Assembly (NCBI GenBank): GCA_025558075.1
Contig: JAHLKF010000011.1
Location: forward strand, 248,001 to 312,000
Direction: 5' to 3'
Length of the DNA stretch: 64,000 bases
Origin: Gaertneriomyces semiglobifer
Lineage: Eukaryota > Chytridiomycota > Chytridiomycetes > Spizellomycetales > Spizellomycetaceae
Under the pieces are notes generated by a model. That model ran no database searches. It was not told the DNA's origin and saw only the letters and a list, made by a program, of their open reading frames with translations. The translations under genes were made by a program, and so were the position numbers. How positions within the stretch are numbered: position 1 is the stretch's first letter; each line of letters begins with the position of its first letter. Shown piece by piece: positions 1 to 9,993 of the stretch.

Positions 1-146
1 CCATTGGAAGCTTCGACGGTTGGAGTGCCAGTGCGGGATCGATTTTCCAAAAACGAAGAAGATTCTTGGAGTTCGTGAGGTGGCTGACCGTTGATGCTCG
101 ACACATCGCTGAGATCATCCTCAAAATCATTGTCGTATTCGTCCAT
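1..146 (-). CDS. Unknown acidic protein, N-terminal fragment cut by the window edge
   Basis: On the minus strand an ATG at 146 opens a frame that stays open to the window edge, giving 48 residues. The start is very acidic (MDEYDNDFEDDLSDVSS) and is followed by a Ser/Thr-rich stretch. No domain is visible, so no function can be given. It is the first gene of a minus-strand series and its upstream side faces the 3' end of the coiled-coil gene that stops at 368. The composition and the clean ATG make a real gene likely, but this could also be only the first exon. Confidence 0.45.
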   Translation of the reverse strand, partial: MDEYDNDFEDDLSDVSSINGQPPHELQESSSFLENRSRTGTPTVEASN

Positions 147-367
147 TAGACATATGCGGTTCAGTTGCGTTCCGTTCTAACGTTTGGGTTGCGCGTTGGG
201 CGCTTTTCTCAAGTCCGACGTTATGTCAGCCGAAAGTCCGCGGACTCGGGTAAGGATATAGCCAAGTCACAGCCAGTGAAAGCTATCTCGAGGAAAGCGA
301 GTCCACAATTTACTTGCCGGATACACATGCATTAAAATTTATCGGTGTCTATACAACTGTCATAAAT

Positions 368-3300
368 TTACTCGGTGACCTCTGCTTTGTGGTCTCTACC
401 TTGCTCCGCAATCGCCGCTTGCACCGCTTCCATGTTCTTCTTCTTCACCCACACATTGTACTCTAACCGTATCCGAGCAGATCGTAAACGGGCTTCCATG
501 TCTTGCTGCGTCTCACTGTCCTGTTTCTCTGGGAGTGGAGGTTCTGCGGGTTCTGTACTGCTTAATAGAGAGGCCGGTACGATGGGCTTCGTTTCTTCTA
601 TCGCCTCCACTCCTGCAATCACTTCGACAGAGTCAGTGGGAACGCGACGTTTTTTTGTTGTTTGCCGTGCAGCAGTGATGTCTCTGTCTAGGGACTCTAT
701 CAGGGTACCAGCCTCGCGCAAATCCCGGTCTAGATCTTCAAACACTCGTTGAGGAGACACTTTGGGCTTGCGAAACACATCGGGTAGTTTACTACACATG
801 AGAGGAATGAGTTCTGGTGGTTACGTACTCAACAATCTCATGATAACCCACCTCTTGGACGCTGGCGCTGATGATGCACTTGCGTCACGTTGATCATTGC
901 TATTTCCGCCAAGGCTATTGATCAGATAACTTGCACTTCAAAGCAAGGCATGGGCCTAACTACGCACCCTTCAATTCCGGTATCCACAATGTTATCGTTC
1001 TGACTGCTTGCATTCGATACGCCATCCCTAGGGCAAGACATCAGCTCAGTGAACAAAAATCTGTGTATAAACGCTACAGAAAAAAACACTCACTCTGCTG
1101 ATTTCACAGAGTTGTCAACTTGAGGACCGGTCTCCTCAGATTTGTTGTTCTGCGCTGCACCCAAGGGCATATTATCATGACCTTTTCCCACCGGGATTGG
1201 CTTGGAGACAGAGGTATCGGTTTCCGATCCCCATAAACGTTGGCCGGCGTTTTTGTTGTTCATTGTAGGATTCTGTTCATACAAATGTGAACCCCACTGA
1301 CATGAACTACCGAAGGACGCAGCGTCGTACCTTCGCATTGTCAATAATGGGATTAGCTTCCACGACAGGCGCCTCTCTACTCAACTTTCGGCTTGGGAGG
1401 CGATTTTTACGGGTCACGCCAGGTCGCATCGCCGCTCGCACTTTTCTGACTCCACTGGCAACAATGGCGGCCGGTTTCCTGGTCTCGCTATTACGCGCCG
1501 GTTCTCCTGTCAAGTCCCCCAGTTGTGTTGCCAGGTGTGTGAAATGCTGTCGAATTGCGTCCTTTTCTTTGTTGATCTTCTCCCTATCTTTTGATTCTTG
1601 TTCAAGCTTCTTTTGCAAGACCGTGTTTTGCTTCTCCAATTCACGTTTTTCAGCTTCAGCTTCCTTCAGCTTCTTTCGCAATCCTAGTATTTCGTTGGCC
1701 TTCTGCCTATTGGTGTCGTCCAACGAAACATTCCTGGTGGCTGGTAACAACAAATAGTTCAGTACGGGGTTGTGGCGAAGGATTTATGAATACTGAACGC
1801 TGCGTACGTACGCTTTGCTTCAACTTCTTTCACCCGGGTGACAAGCACTTTATTTTCTTCCTCCAGTTTCGCATATTTTTCTCGCTCACCCTCGAGTATA
1901 CGCTTGAATTGATACCGTAGATTCAGATTCGCCTGTAATGAATTGTTACGAATGCTTGTCCTCAAGAAAACAAACAAATAAACGCACCTCAACAGATGTG
2001 GGAACCGTGCTAGTAACTTTCGGAAGAGGCTTGGCTCGCTCGACTTCCCGAGCTATCCTCCGCCTCAACGTAACCACTTGCTTGTGTAGTTGCGACTTCT
2101 CTTGCGCCAGCTTCTGGACTTCACCTTCCTCATTTCCCAATCTTTCAGAGAGTATCTGAATTTTAGCTTCCGGCGGAATGTCATCCTCCAAAATAAGCGA
2201 TGGTTCTCTTATTATCTTGAGGGACGGTTGAATTTTGAACTCCCACTCTTTATGCTTAGCGGCCAATTTTCGCAAAGAAATCAGTAGTGTCTCCGTACTT
2301 GCAGATGGTTCTAGCATTCGAGCAGCGCGCGCCTTCAAAACTGGTATGCGTGTTCGGGGGAATAACACTCGAGATCGTCCCGAGCCTCCTCGAGAACGAA
2401 TCGTTCGCTTCGATGGCGAACATGGGCGCCGCACGGGTATCCTGCTCTTCGGCGAAGTGCGACGCTTCTTATCCGCAGATGATGTGCCTTTTCTCTCTGC
2501 ATTGACCTGAACAGTAGGTGGCAGTTCCGTGCCATTGATGTCACTTGTCGGTAGATTTTCCCTTCCAGCTTTTGACGCATCTGGTTTCGAACCCATCCCA
2601 TCCCCAGGCATCGCCTTGATGGCTTGCGAAGACTGCCCCTCGCCATCCAACACGGCTGTCGGGCGTTTCTTTGAAGCACCCGCATGTAATGCCGGTGAAG
2701 CATCATTATCAATATCCATAGCCGTGCTCTTGCCCTTTCCTGCGCCACCTAGGGTACTTACTGGTCCACTCTCCGAAGAGATTCCTGGCACTTTCTCACC
2801 ATTATTCACGTCTTTGACAGGGGCACCCGCAACATCGGCATTATTCCCATTGATATTCATGACAGGACTTTCTTTCAACGCTCTCTCCGACTTTGTGTCT
2901 GTCGCTTCAGCCGTGCTCTGGGCGGGTACGCTCCCAACGATATTCGCTTTTTCGGGCGGCACCTTTCGTCTTGGTGCTGTAGCCAATGGTTGAATATCAC
3001 CAATGACAACGGGATCTTCATTTGACGCCTCAGTAACTGTCTTCATAGGTGCGTGAGCGCCAATACCAGGTGCAACGCTTGACTCTACACCTGCGGGAGT
3101 GGCCTCGTCAGCTGTGTTGTCACTGCTCTTCACCGGTTCGATACTCTCCACAACAGCATGCTTTTTCGTACGCAAATTTCTCTTATTAGGAAATTTCTCC
3201 TCTGCTAGACGGTTTCCCTCAGGATGCAGGTCGAATTTCTCACCGCCTACTTGTGATCCAAACTGTGAGACGTTATCTCCATTTCCTTCTGTATTGATAG

Positions 3301-3919
3301 GTTTATCAGATCTTTCTCGCATGGTATCTGCCAATTTATTTCTCCCAGATGCCGTGGCGACAGCCACGTCCCCAAACGCTTTCTCTTCAATTTTACCGGA
3401 CACTCTCCGGTTCGTATCGTTACCAGGCATGCCGGCTTCCTTTCTCGCTCCCGTTGCGTCGTGGGATTCCGCACCTCGTATGGATGAAGTTCCATCTCCC
3501 GTCATGACATGAGCAGCCGGTCGTTGCCGCACACGGCTCTCAGACGCACCCGTTGCAGGCTCCTCCGAAATCGGCGTTGATTCTCTTATATCTCGTTTTC
3601 TCATCCGCGTTTCCCCTTCGCGCTGAACACTCTTCCGGTCTCCAATTGTTCCGTTCACGTCGGAGTTGTTTACCACCGTATTCAGCTTGACTTTCTTACG
3701 AACGCTTTCCGGTGTTGCGCCTAGCTCTTCTTCAGTGTAATAGGACGAGGTCTCACTGCGAGGTTGATAAACTTCTCCCCGATCATCTTTGCCACGCTGA
3801 CCCTTTGCCTTATGCCTCCGTCGAAACATCCAGCCTGTAAACTTGCTGTGCGACTCAGAGTCGCTGCCGTCCATCATTTCTTTGCCTCGCGGCGTGGCAT
3901 TTCCTGTACTTGTTCTCAT
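368..3919 (-). CDS. Large coiled-coil protein, 7 exons, function unknown
   Basis: Seven exons join in frame (1988-3919, 1812-1932, 1331-1740, 1094-1272, 968-1027, 852-914, 368-791), giving 1,062 aa from the ATG at 3919. All six introns are GT-AG. The first ~560 residues are low-complexity and polar. Then comes a basic SPSKRT-type patch, and a strong heptad coiled coil runs from about residue 580 to 760 across exons 1-3. The last exon ends in a second helical segment with a conserved-looking Y-x-x-W-x-K pattern (RLEYNVWVKKK). Tails of this kind occur in some ciliary/microtubule coiled-coil proteins such as the CCDC181 type, but that is only a resemblance. A kinetochore or spindle-pole role is equally possible. 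The gene model is well supported; the function is not recognised. Confidence 0.75.
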
Positions 3920-4284
3920 TGTAAATCTTGCCGGCCTTAACTTCTCAATTCAGCCACTCGTCTCCATAAGGGCCCTCATCCGGCCATTTTCGAATAAATT
4001 TGGGCACGTAGAAGGGGATCCCGCCTTGAATGAATACAGGTCATTTGAGTTGATACTGAAAATAGATTTAGAAACTCGCCGAACCACGACTATCACATTT
4101 TATTCTGCATCTACACATGTAGGGAAATATTTGACAAGAAGGTGGCCAAATCTTGCCAAACCTTGGAAAACCTCTCAAGGCCTCACAACAACTAGAGGCC
4201 CGTATCTCTACATACAAAATCGTCGTCTATGTACACGTTTAAATAAACTTCAACCGCCCAAAAGCTACATGTGGGGCGGGAGTC
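3920..4284. other. Intergenic, promoter of coiled-coil gene and 3' end of homeobox gene
   Basis: These 365 bases separate two minus-strand genes. They are AT-richer than the flanks and carry no convincing reading frame. They should hold the terminator of the homeobox gene and the promoter of the coiled-coil gene. No clear TATA box stands out. Confidence 0.5.
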
Positions 4285-5685
4285 TCAAATATAAGCAAAA
4301 ATGTCGTCGTTCGGGGTGTTTGATGTGGGAGCATGGTAGATGCTTGCATGAGGGGCAACGTAACCCATGATGGGATCCACAGTTGCGATGGAATGGCGGC
4401 GCTTCAAAGGTGAAGGTCGAAGGCGCGTATGTGGCGGGTAAGCGCTAAAGCTTTGGGATCGGTTCACACGTCGCGGCATTGCAATATGTGCCGGGATCGT
4501 CGAACAGTCATTCGAAAATGGCAAGAAGTTCGGTATGGTCGAATTATACCCCAACGCTTGCGCATTAACATCACATCCAACTTTAGGCAAGTCACCGTAG
4601 ATGGCACGAAGGTACGCATCTGGATCATTGTCGGCAACAGCGGTAACCGAAACCGCTTCTCCGACGCCGGCAGCCGCACCAGTGGAGACCACCGGTGATC
4701 CTTGTAGCAATGCATCCAGCTCTTCTTGCAGAAATACGGGCGAAAATGAGTCGGAGGTGTATCCATTCTCGTCAGGGAACCTCGACGAGGAAGGTGTGTC
4801 AGGCTGAGAGTATTGAGAGGCCAATTTTGGGAATGCGTTGATAGCTGTATCCATGGACATCCCGGTCTTCTGCGGTTCAAGGGAGGGCAGCGATGGATCT
4901 GAAACGTAGCAGAATGGGGAATAACAACTGCATGAGCAGCAGCCTACGGAGTGGCCAATGGGGATGACGGGAGATCCGATGCTTGGATAGAGAAGGCAGT
5001 CACATGTGAGCGGGGAGTGATTTTCTGTGCGCCCGTCACTAAACGTTTGGGTACTACGGTCAGCGTGATAGTGGTTTAGCGGCGTAGCAGCAAAATCCGG
5101 TGAAGGTAGGGTCGGACTTGGGTAGGAATGCTCGCTTGTAAACTTTGGTTGTTCCCTAGAGGGCTCACATTTGAGCTGCTTGTTGTAGGACGCGGTCGAG
5201 TCGCGTCGGGCACTCCGTCCGTTACTAGATCGAGAGGCGGCGACAGCCTTGCGAGGAGATTCAGCTCGCGCCGCTTTACTTTGAGTCTTTGAATTGGCAG
5301 GCTTCTTTTCCGGAATGGTGGGTAGACCTGCAGCCTCGGCTTCTTTCTTAGCGAGGTCGCGTCGATATTTGGCTCGACGGTTCTGAAACCAGATGACGAC
5401 GCTTCGTTCGGATAGGCCAAGTTGTACAGCGAGGTTGGAGCGTACGGTGCTCGATGGAGAAGGGCTATGGCTAAAAACTTCTTCCAAGACGCGTTGTTGA
5501 ACTTCTGAGAATCGCTTCCGTCCAGGCTTGGTTGGCTTGTCCTTTGCATCTTTGGTGGGAGCAACGGACATCAATTGAGCCGTGACCATTGATTGGGAAG
5601 GACAGGCAAAGGTAAGGTATGGGTTGTCGTTGGGGACGTTGAAGTTGGAGAAGAGCCCCTCGTTCACCGGGTTTATGACATCCAT
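4285..5685 (-). CDS. Homeodomain transcription factor
   Basis: Single-exon gene, 466 aa from the ATG at 5685. The open frame extends 25 codons upstream, but without an ATG. A homeodomain lies at about residues 55-114. Recognition helix 3 is intact (VVIWFQNRRAKYRR), so sequence-specific DNA binding in the nucleus is expected. The region before it is K/R-rich (KPTKPGRKRF). The rest is low-complexity Ser/Pro-rich sequence, with a Cys-rich patch (CCSCSCYSPFC) near the middle that could bind metal or be structural. There is no three-residue TALE insertion between helices 1 and 2, so it is a typical homeobox type. The target genes and specific family are not recognisable. Confidence 0.88.
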   Translation of the reverse strand: MDVINPVNEGLFSNFNVPNDNPYLTFACPSQSMVTAQLMSVAPTKDAKDKPTKPGRKRFSEVQQRVLEEVFSHSPSPSSTVRSNLAVQLGLSERSVVIWFQNRRAKYRRDLAKKEAEAAGLPTIPEKKPANSKTQSKAARAESPRKAVAASRSSNGRSARRDSTASYNKQLKCEPSREQPKFTSEHSYPSPTLPSPDFAATPLNHYHADRSTQTFSDGRTENHSPLTCDCLLYPSIGSPVIPIGHSVGCCSCSCYSPFCYVSDPSLPSLEPQKTGMSMDTAINAFPKLASQYSQPDTPSSSRFPDENGYTSDSFSPVFLQEELDALLQGSPVVSTGAAAGVGEAVSVTAVADNDPDAYLRAIYGDLPKVGCDVNAQALGYNSTIPNFLPFSNDCSTIPAHIAMPRRVNRSQSFSAYPPHTRLRPSPLKRRHSIATVDPIMGYVAPHASIYHAPTSNTPNDDIFAYI

Positions 5686-5730
5686 TTCTGGATGTCGATC
5701 TTCGCTTGGTAGTTTAAGCACGAAGGAGCA

Positions 5731-5740
5731 AATATATAAA
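5731..5740 (-). promoter_or_regulatory. TATA-like element upstream of the homeobox gene
   Basis: On the minus strand TTTATATATT lies about 46 nt before the homeobox ATG at 5685. The distance would leave a short 5' UTR. This is composition-based only; an AT run in a promoter can be fortuitous. Confidence 0.35.
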
Positions 5741-7825
5741 TTGTTGGAAGTTTTTCGCAATGGTCAAATTGAGGGGGTGGTGGGAGAAATGGGCGTTTTC
5801 TGCTGCAATCTTTTATAATGCCTGCCCGTGGGGGGAGGAGGTGGGGGGTGGGCCTACGTCAAGGGTTACGGATATCAGGATGACCACACCCTCGGTGAAC
5901 TCAAGGTGGCCCTCAAGCGACGGCTGTGTGTGGACGACAAGGGATGAACAAGAAGGGTGTCGTCGTATCGACGAAACCCCAGGGGAAAAAAGCGCGGGCG
6001 GGGAAGATCTCTCTTTTTGTCGTTATTGCGAGTGAAGGCGTAAAACTGGGAATATGACGAGCCTTTTTTCAACCCGGGACCAGGCGTCTGGATGATGGAA
6101 AAAAATGGGCCCTTTTCGAATGGAAAACCAAAGTGGGCGGCACCTGGACCCTTCTTTCGCTGAACGGGTCTTGTGGGGGCATCCATTTTACATTATCTGG
6201 AAGATGCTGTGGGTGTGTGTGAAAAAGCGGGTGTGTACACGACGCGTCTGTCCGAAGCTGCCACGCAGCACACACACACAATCTGGACGCATTCGGTAAG
6301 ACAAAGAGGGTGTTGTTGTTGGCGCGTGCAGTCGTGGAATCCAGCAATTAATTTCAGGTGGCATGACCCCCCCTCGTCGCAAAAAGATGGTGCACCCTGC
6401 GAGCCGTTTGCTCATTGGCCCGTCGCCAACCCGCATGGCAGTCTGCATACGAGTCCATGGGTTGGTCGCCGGGGATTTCTTTGATTATGAAATTACGGTA
6501 TACGAAAAAGAATGTGGTTTGTGCAAGGGAACACTGGTGACTAGGCGTTACCAAAAACCCTGAAAACCCTTGGTCCTAAATTGTTTAATTACACACATTT
6601 CCCGCACAACCGTATCAAACTTTCGAGTTCTGAGAGATAGCTTGAATGATACATTGCTGGTTTTGATACCGAAGCGAATCTAGTCCTTTGCAGTCATCAC
6701 TGATGACCCATTGCAGACAAGATCCCTCTCATCACCGCCCGCTCGACTCTCATCGTCCTGCTTCGACCTGCTCCGATCTGCGAACTGGGCATCGTCGCTG
6801 CGGTTTGAGCCGATCTTAAGAGGCATCCACCCGCCGGGCCCGTGGGTGTAATCAATTTCGTTTGGCGATGGCTTAATTAGCCGAAAACTTAAATTACGTA
6901 ACTCCGCCGGGCCTTTATCAACGCGTCGCCTTGCCTTTGGGTGACGCCTTTTAGAAAAAACCCAAAAAAAAGCAGCCAAGCTTTTCTCCAAAATCGAAGC
7001 TGCGCTTACAGAGTGGGCAATATGATGGCGTGCGTCGATCGCGATACGGCAGAGAAAGATGCATTTTGAGGCGGCAGAGTTGTATTGGAGTTGCAGCCTG
7101 ACTGTTTCTGGCCGCGATCGCAGCACGTATATCCCATATGCGCCCGCATGCCAAAGCGCCATAAGTTTGCAGTTCTTGCTAGTCTCTTCCACTCTATGCC
7201 CAGTTGGTGGTCCGTTGGTCTCGGGTCAGGTGCGTTGAACAGACCAACACATGTCCAATAACGAACTAGCGCTTCGTTTGCCAGGAACATTCTCTTTACA
7301 AATTCTCGTCCTTGTTAATGCCGTAACGGCGTCAAGATCAAAGTTGCTTGTGCATTATGTGGACTCTATTTTTGAACTTATTCATAAGATAAACAAAAGA
7401 CACTTTTTAAATCATGCCCCTCCTTAGCTAAGAGGTCCGAGTGCTCGTGATCCATCCCATGGGGATCTCATCGAGCACTGAAATCGTCCACTACATTTTC
7501 ACCACTCCGCAAAGCACTTGCAAGGACTTGATCCCAGTCAAGCCAGGGTATAGGCGAGACCAAACAACGGTTTGGTAATACTTTGATGCGATGACATATT
7601 CGAGTCGGCGCAGAACGGCTACTCGACGGAAGCTCAAATCTTCACAAACAGGGAGGGCGGTCAATGTGGATCCGTTGAACACGCCCGCGGTGATGGGGGA
7701 AAGGGCATGCTGTGCTTTTTACGGTTCAGAAATGGCTTACACGGAAAGGACCAATGATGGGTATCTGGCTGGAAAATCGCGTGTTCGCGTGCCGGTCACG
7801 GTACCTACTTTGGGCGAGAGTTCTT
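5741..7825. other. Gene-poor 2.1-kb stretch
   Basis: No reading frame here shows a recognisable family, splice-linked exons or a normal protein composition. Frames of 60-170 codons exist on both strands, but they are rich in Arg, Ser, His and Cys and look fortuitous. Features seen are G-rich runs at about 5828-5852, a TG-rich stretch at about 6206-6238, and a strong inverted repeat at 7440-7479. It probably holds the long upstream region of the homeobox gene. Confidence 0.5.
7440..7479. repeat. Near-perfect 40-nt inverted repeat (hairpin)
   Basis: The arms AGTGCTCG (7440-7447) and CGAGCACT (7472-7479) are exact reverse complements. Inside them GATCC (7449-7453) pairs with GGATC (7463-7467), around a CCATGG core. 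The result is one long interrupted stem. It has no U-tract typical of a bacterial-type terminator, and no gene overlaps it. Confidence 0.7.
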
Positions 7826-8476
7826 TCAACGCAGATAGAGTATCAAGTCCTCACAAGGATGATCTTTGCAAAACCATGTCCATGATTCAAATGAACTTGC
7901 GCGCTGCGTATCCTCAGTTCCTCAAGCTGTTCCGTCACCGAGGAAGATCACGTCGTAGTCGTTGACAAACGCGGATCTAGCCGTAGTTTCGCAGCATATG
8001 TTGCTTATTGTCCCGGCAATAATAATGGTATTCACCTTATGCTTCTGTAAGATGACACACAGATCTGTCCCGTGAAATGCAGTGTAACGACGCTTCGCTA
8101 CAATTACGTCGTTCAGGCTGGAGCGCTACCATGAGCTGATGAGCGGCGCAATCCTTCAAAATGCAATGCCGGGCGCTCCGCCAGCGGCCAAGGGTCCCGC
8201 CATCCCATTAAGATCTCTATCCACGTTGCGTCGGGGATTTGTGAGAACGTTCCACGCGTGTCATAATAGGAGTGATAACTAACCAACATGATTTTGCATG
8301 TCTAGAGCAACGATCGCAAAGACTTCTTCGCTCTGAATCTCAGGATATGATGAAGTCAAGGATGTAATTGTCCCAAAGCAAGTTTTGCAGGTGCCAGTTC
8401 CGCTCAGATGTCCGAAAACGCGCTCGTCTGGGTTGATTTGTTGGAAGTGCGAGGTTTTGTGTGCTGATCCAACCAT
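7826..8476 (-). pseudogene. Isochorismatase-family cysteine hydrolase, decayed
   Basis: Translated fragments on the minus strand match the isochorismatase-like fold in order, but lie in different frames. They are an N-terminal AIVALDMQNH (the family D-x-Q-N strand) followed by an intron-like junction at about 8287, a TRVERSHKSP segment, and then DVIVAKRRYTAFHGTDL with the family Lys. Next comes AGTISNICCETTARSAF carrying the catalytic-type Cys, and a DVIFLGDGTA strand that runs straight into a stop at 7922-7924. The last helix (HGFAKII) is in yet another frame from the CEDLI tail that ends at 7826. At least three frame changes and a stop argue for a pseudogene. Introns cannot explain them, because no GT-AG pairs fit at the breaks. 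Poor assembly is an alternative. Confidence 0.72.
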
Positions 8477-8521
8477 ATTCCAGCACTCACTTTTTTTATC
8501 TAGATAGGATAGCCGACAAAA

Positions 8522-9703
8522 ATGGAGAACTACGATAAGATTGAAAAGGTCGGAGAAGGAACCTATGGTGTGGTCTACAAAGCGATGGACAAGAAGAATG
8601 GCCAAATTGTTGCGCTGAAGAAGATACGCTTAGAGACGGATGACGAAGGCTTTCCATCCACTGCCCTTAGAGAAATTTCTTTACTGAAAGAAATGAAGCA
8701 TCCCAACATTGTGCAGTATGTTTACTAAATGGCTTGGCATTCGGAATTGTTGGCTCAAAGCGGAATGCAATCAGCTTACATGACATCGTACACAATGACG
8801 AAAAACTTTACCTTATCTTCGAATTCTTGGATCTCGACTTGAAAAAGTATATGGACCAAATACAAGGGAAATTGTCCCCAGCATTAGTCAAGGTAAATTC
8901 GCAGCTTGTAGTGAGAAACGCATTTTTGAATCTGAAAGTTCTATGTCTACCCAGAGTTACATGTATCAATTGATGAGAGGAATATATCACTGCCACTGCC
9001 GTAGAGTTCTGCATCGCGACCTCAAACCACAGAACCGTATGTTACCTGTTTGTCCATGATGCGTAATCCGGTCCCTACTGACCGGTTGTAAATCGCAGTC
9101 TTGATCGACCAGCAGGGTATGCTGAAACTGGCCGATTTCGGTCTCGCCCGAGCGTTTGGTGTGCCACTCAGGGCATATACACATGAGGTATGGCGCTACT
9201 ATGGTACTGTGCAGTTTCGGCATCTGACGAAACGTTTCTATAGGTTGTCACGCTATGGTATCGTGCCCCTGAAATTCTATTGGGGTCAAAGCACTATTCA
9301 ACAGGCGTGGACATGTGGAGCGTTGGTTGCATATTTGCGGAAATGGTTTTGAAGAAACCGATATTTGCGGGAGATTCAGAGATTGATGAGCTCTTCAGGA
9401 TCTTCCGGCTCCTAGGAACGCCGACTGACGATACGTGGCCTGGCGTACAACTCCTTCCAGACTGGAAACCTAGTTTTCCAATGTGGCGGCGACAAAACTT
9501 GGATACGATCTTTACCGACCTAGAGCCGGAAGGAGTTCAGTTGCTTTCCGTGAGTTACGCGTTATTTGTGCAGCGAGGACCGAACGGGTACCTAATCGTT
9601 TGATGTACAGGAGTTGCTAGCATATGATCCAGCAGAACGCATATCGGCAAAGCGAGCATTACAGCACCCATACTTCCATGATGTGGATATGTTTGATCTG
9701 TGA
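8522..9703 (+). CDS. CDK1: Cyclin-dependent kinase 1 (Cdc2/Cdc28)
   Basis: Six exons (8522-8715, 8775-8892, 8955-9036, 9099-9187, 9244-9549, 9611-9703) give 293 aa, the normal Cdk1 length. Landmarks are the glycine loop [10 protein letters not shown] with the inhibitory Thr/Tyr, the catalytic Lys in VALKK, the cyclin-binding helix as [24 protein letters not shown], the T-loop with [14 protein letters not shown], and [10 protein letters not shown]. This serine/threonine kinase drives the G2/M transition with cyclin and Suc1/Cks partners. The insert after the T-loop follows the Cdk1 pattern, not the Pho85/Cdk5 pattern. The Ile-to-Leu change in PSTAIRE is unusual for a Cdk1. Start codons of this gene and of the divergent hydrolase remnant are only 45 nt apart, so the promoter must overlap that fossil. 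Confidence 0.95.
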
Positions 9704-9993
9704 TAGGCAGATGAAGGAAGGGCCTTTTTAAACTTCCCAACGTAATTCGCCAGGTTAGCACCTAGCATTTAATGAACATTATGTATATGTAGTCTAGAAT
9801 CAAGATATGAATGGCAGGGGCATTGTTGAACGATATTTGAGTAAAAATGTGAATGCAGTGGAAAGGTAAACATGTAGCAGTTCGTGAACAGACTTCATGA
9901 CAGCAAGAGGTCCTCAACGATGAAGGGAAAACTAACGACTATCGACCTGACTGACTATAATAACCTAGTACTCGATTTCTGTCAACCGATGTT

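Noticed and set aside
375..752. Plus-strand 125-codon frame
   Set aside because: It lies antisense to the last exon of the coiled-coil gene, has Cys/Ser/Phe-rich composition and no family match.
2580..2600. tRNA-like TTCGAACCC word
   Set aside because: It falls inside coding sequence, with no acceptor stem or anticodon arm around it. No tRNA was found elsewhere by eye either.
5875..7290. Several 60-170-codon frames on both strands
   Set aside because: Composition is Arg/His/Ser/Cys-heavy, no splice-linked neighbours and no recognisable motif; treated as chance frames.
7591..7965. Plus-strand 124-codon frame
   Set aside because: It overlaps the isochorismatase fossil, whose minus-strand blocks are clearly homologous to a known family; the plus frame is a shadow.
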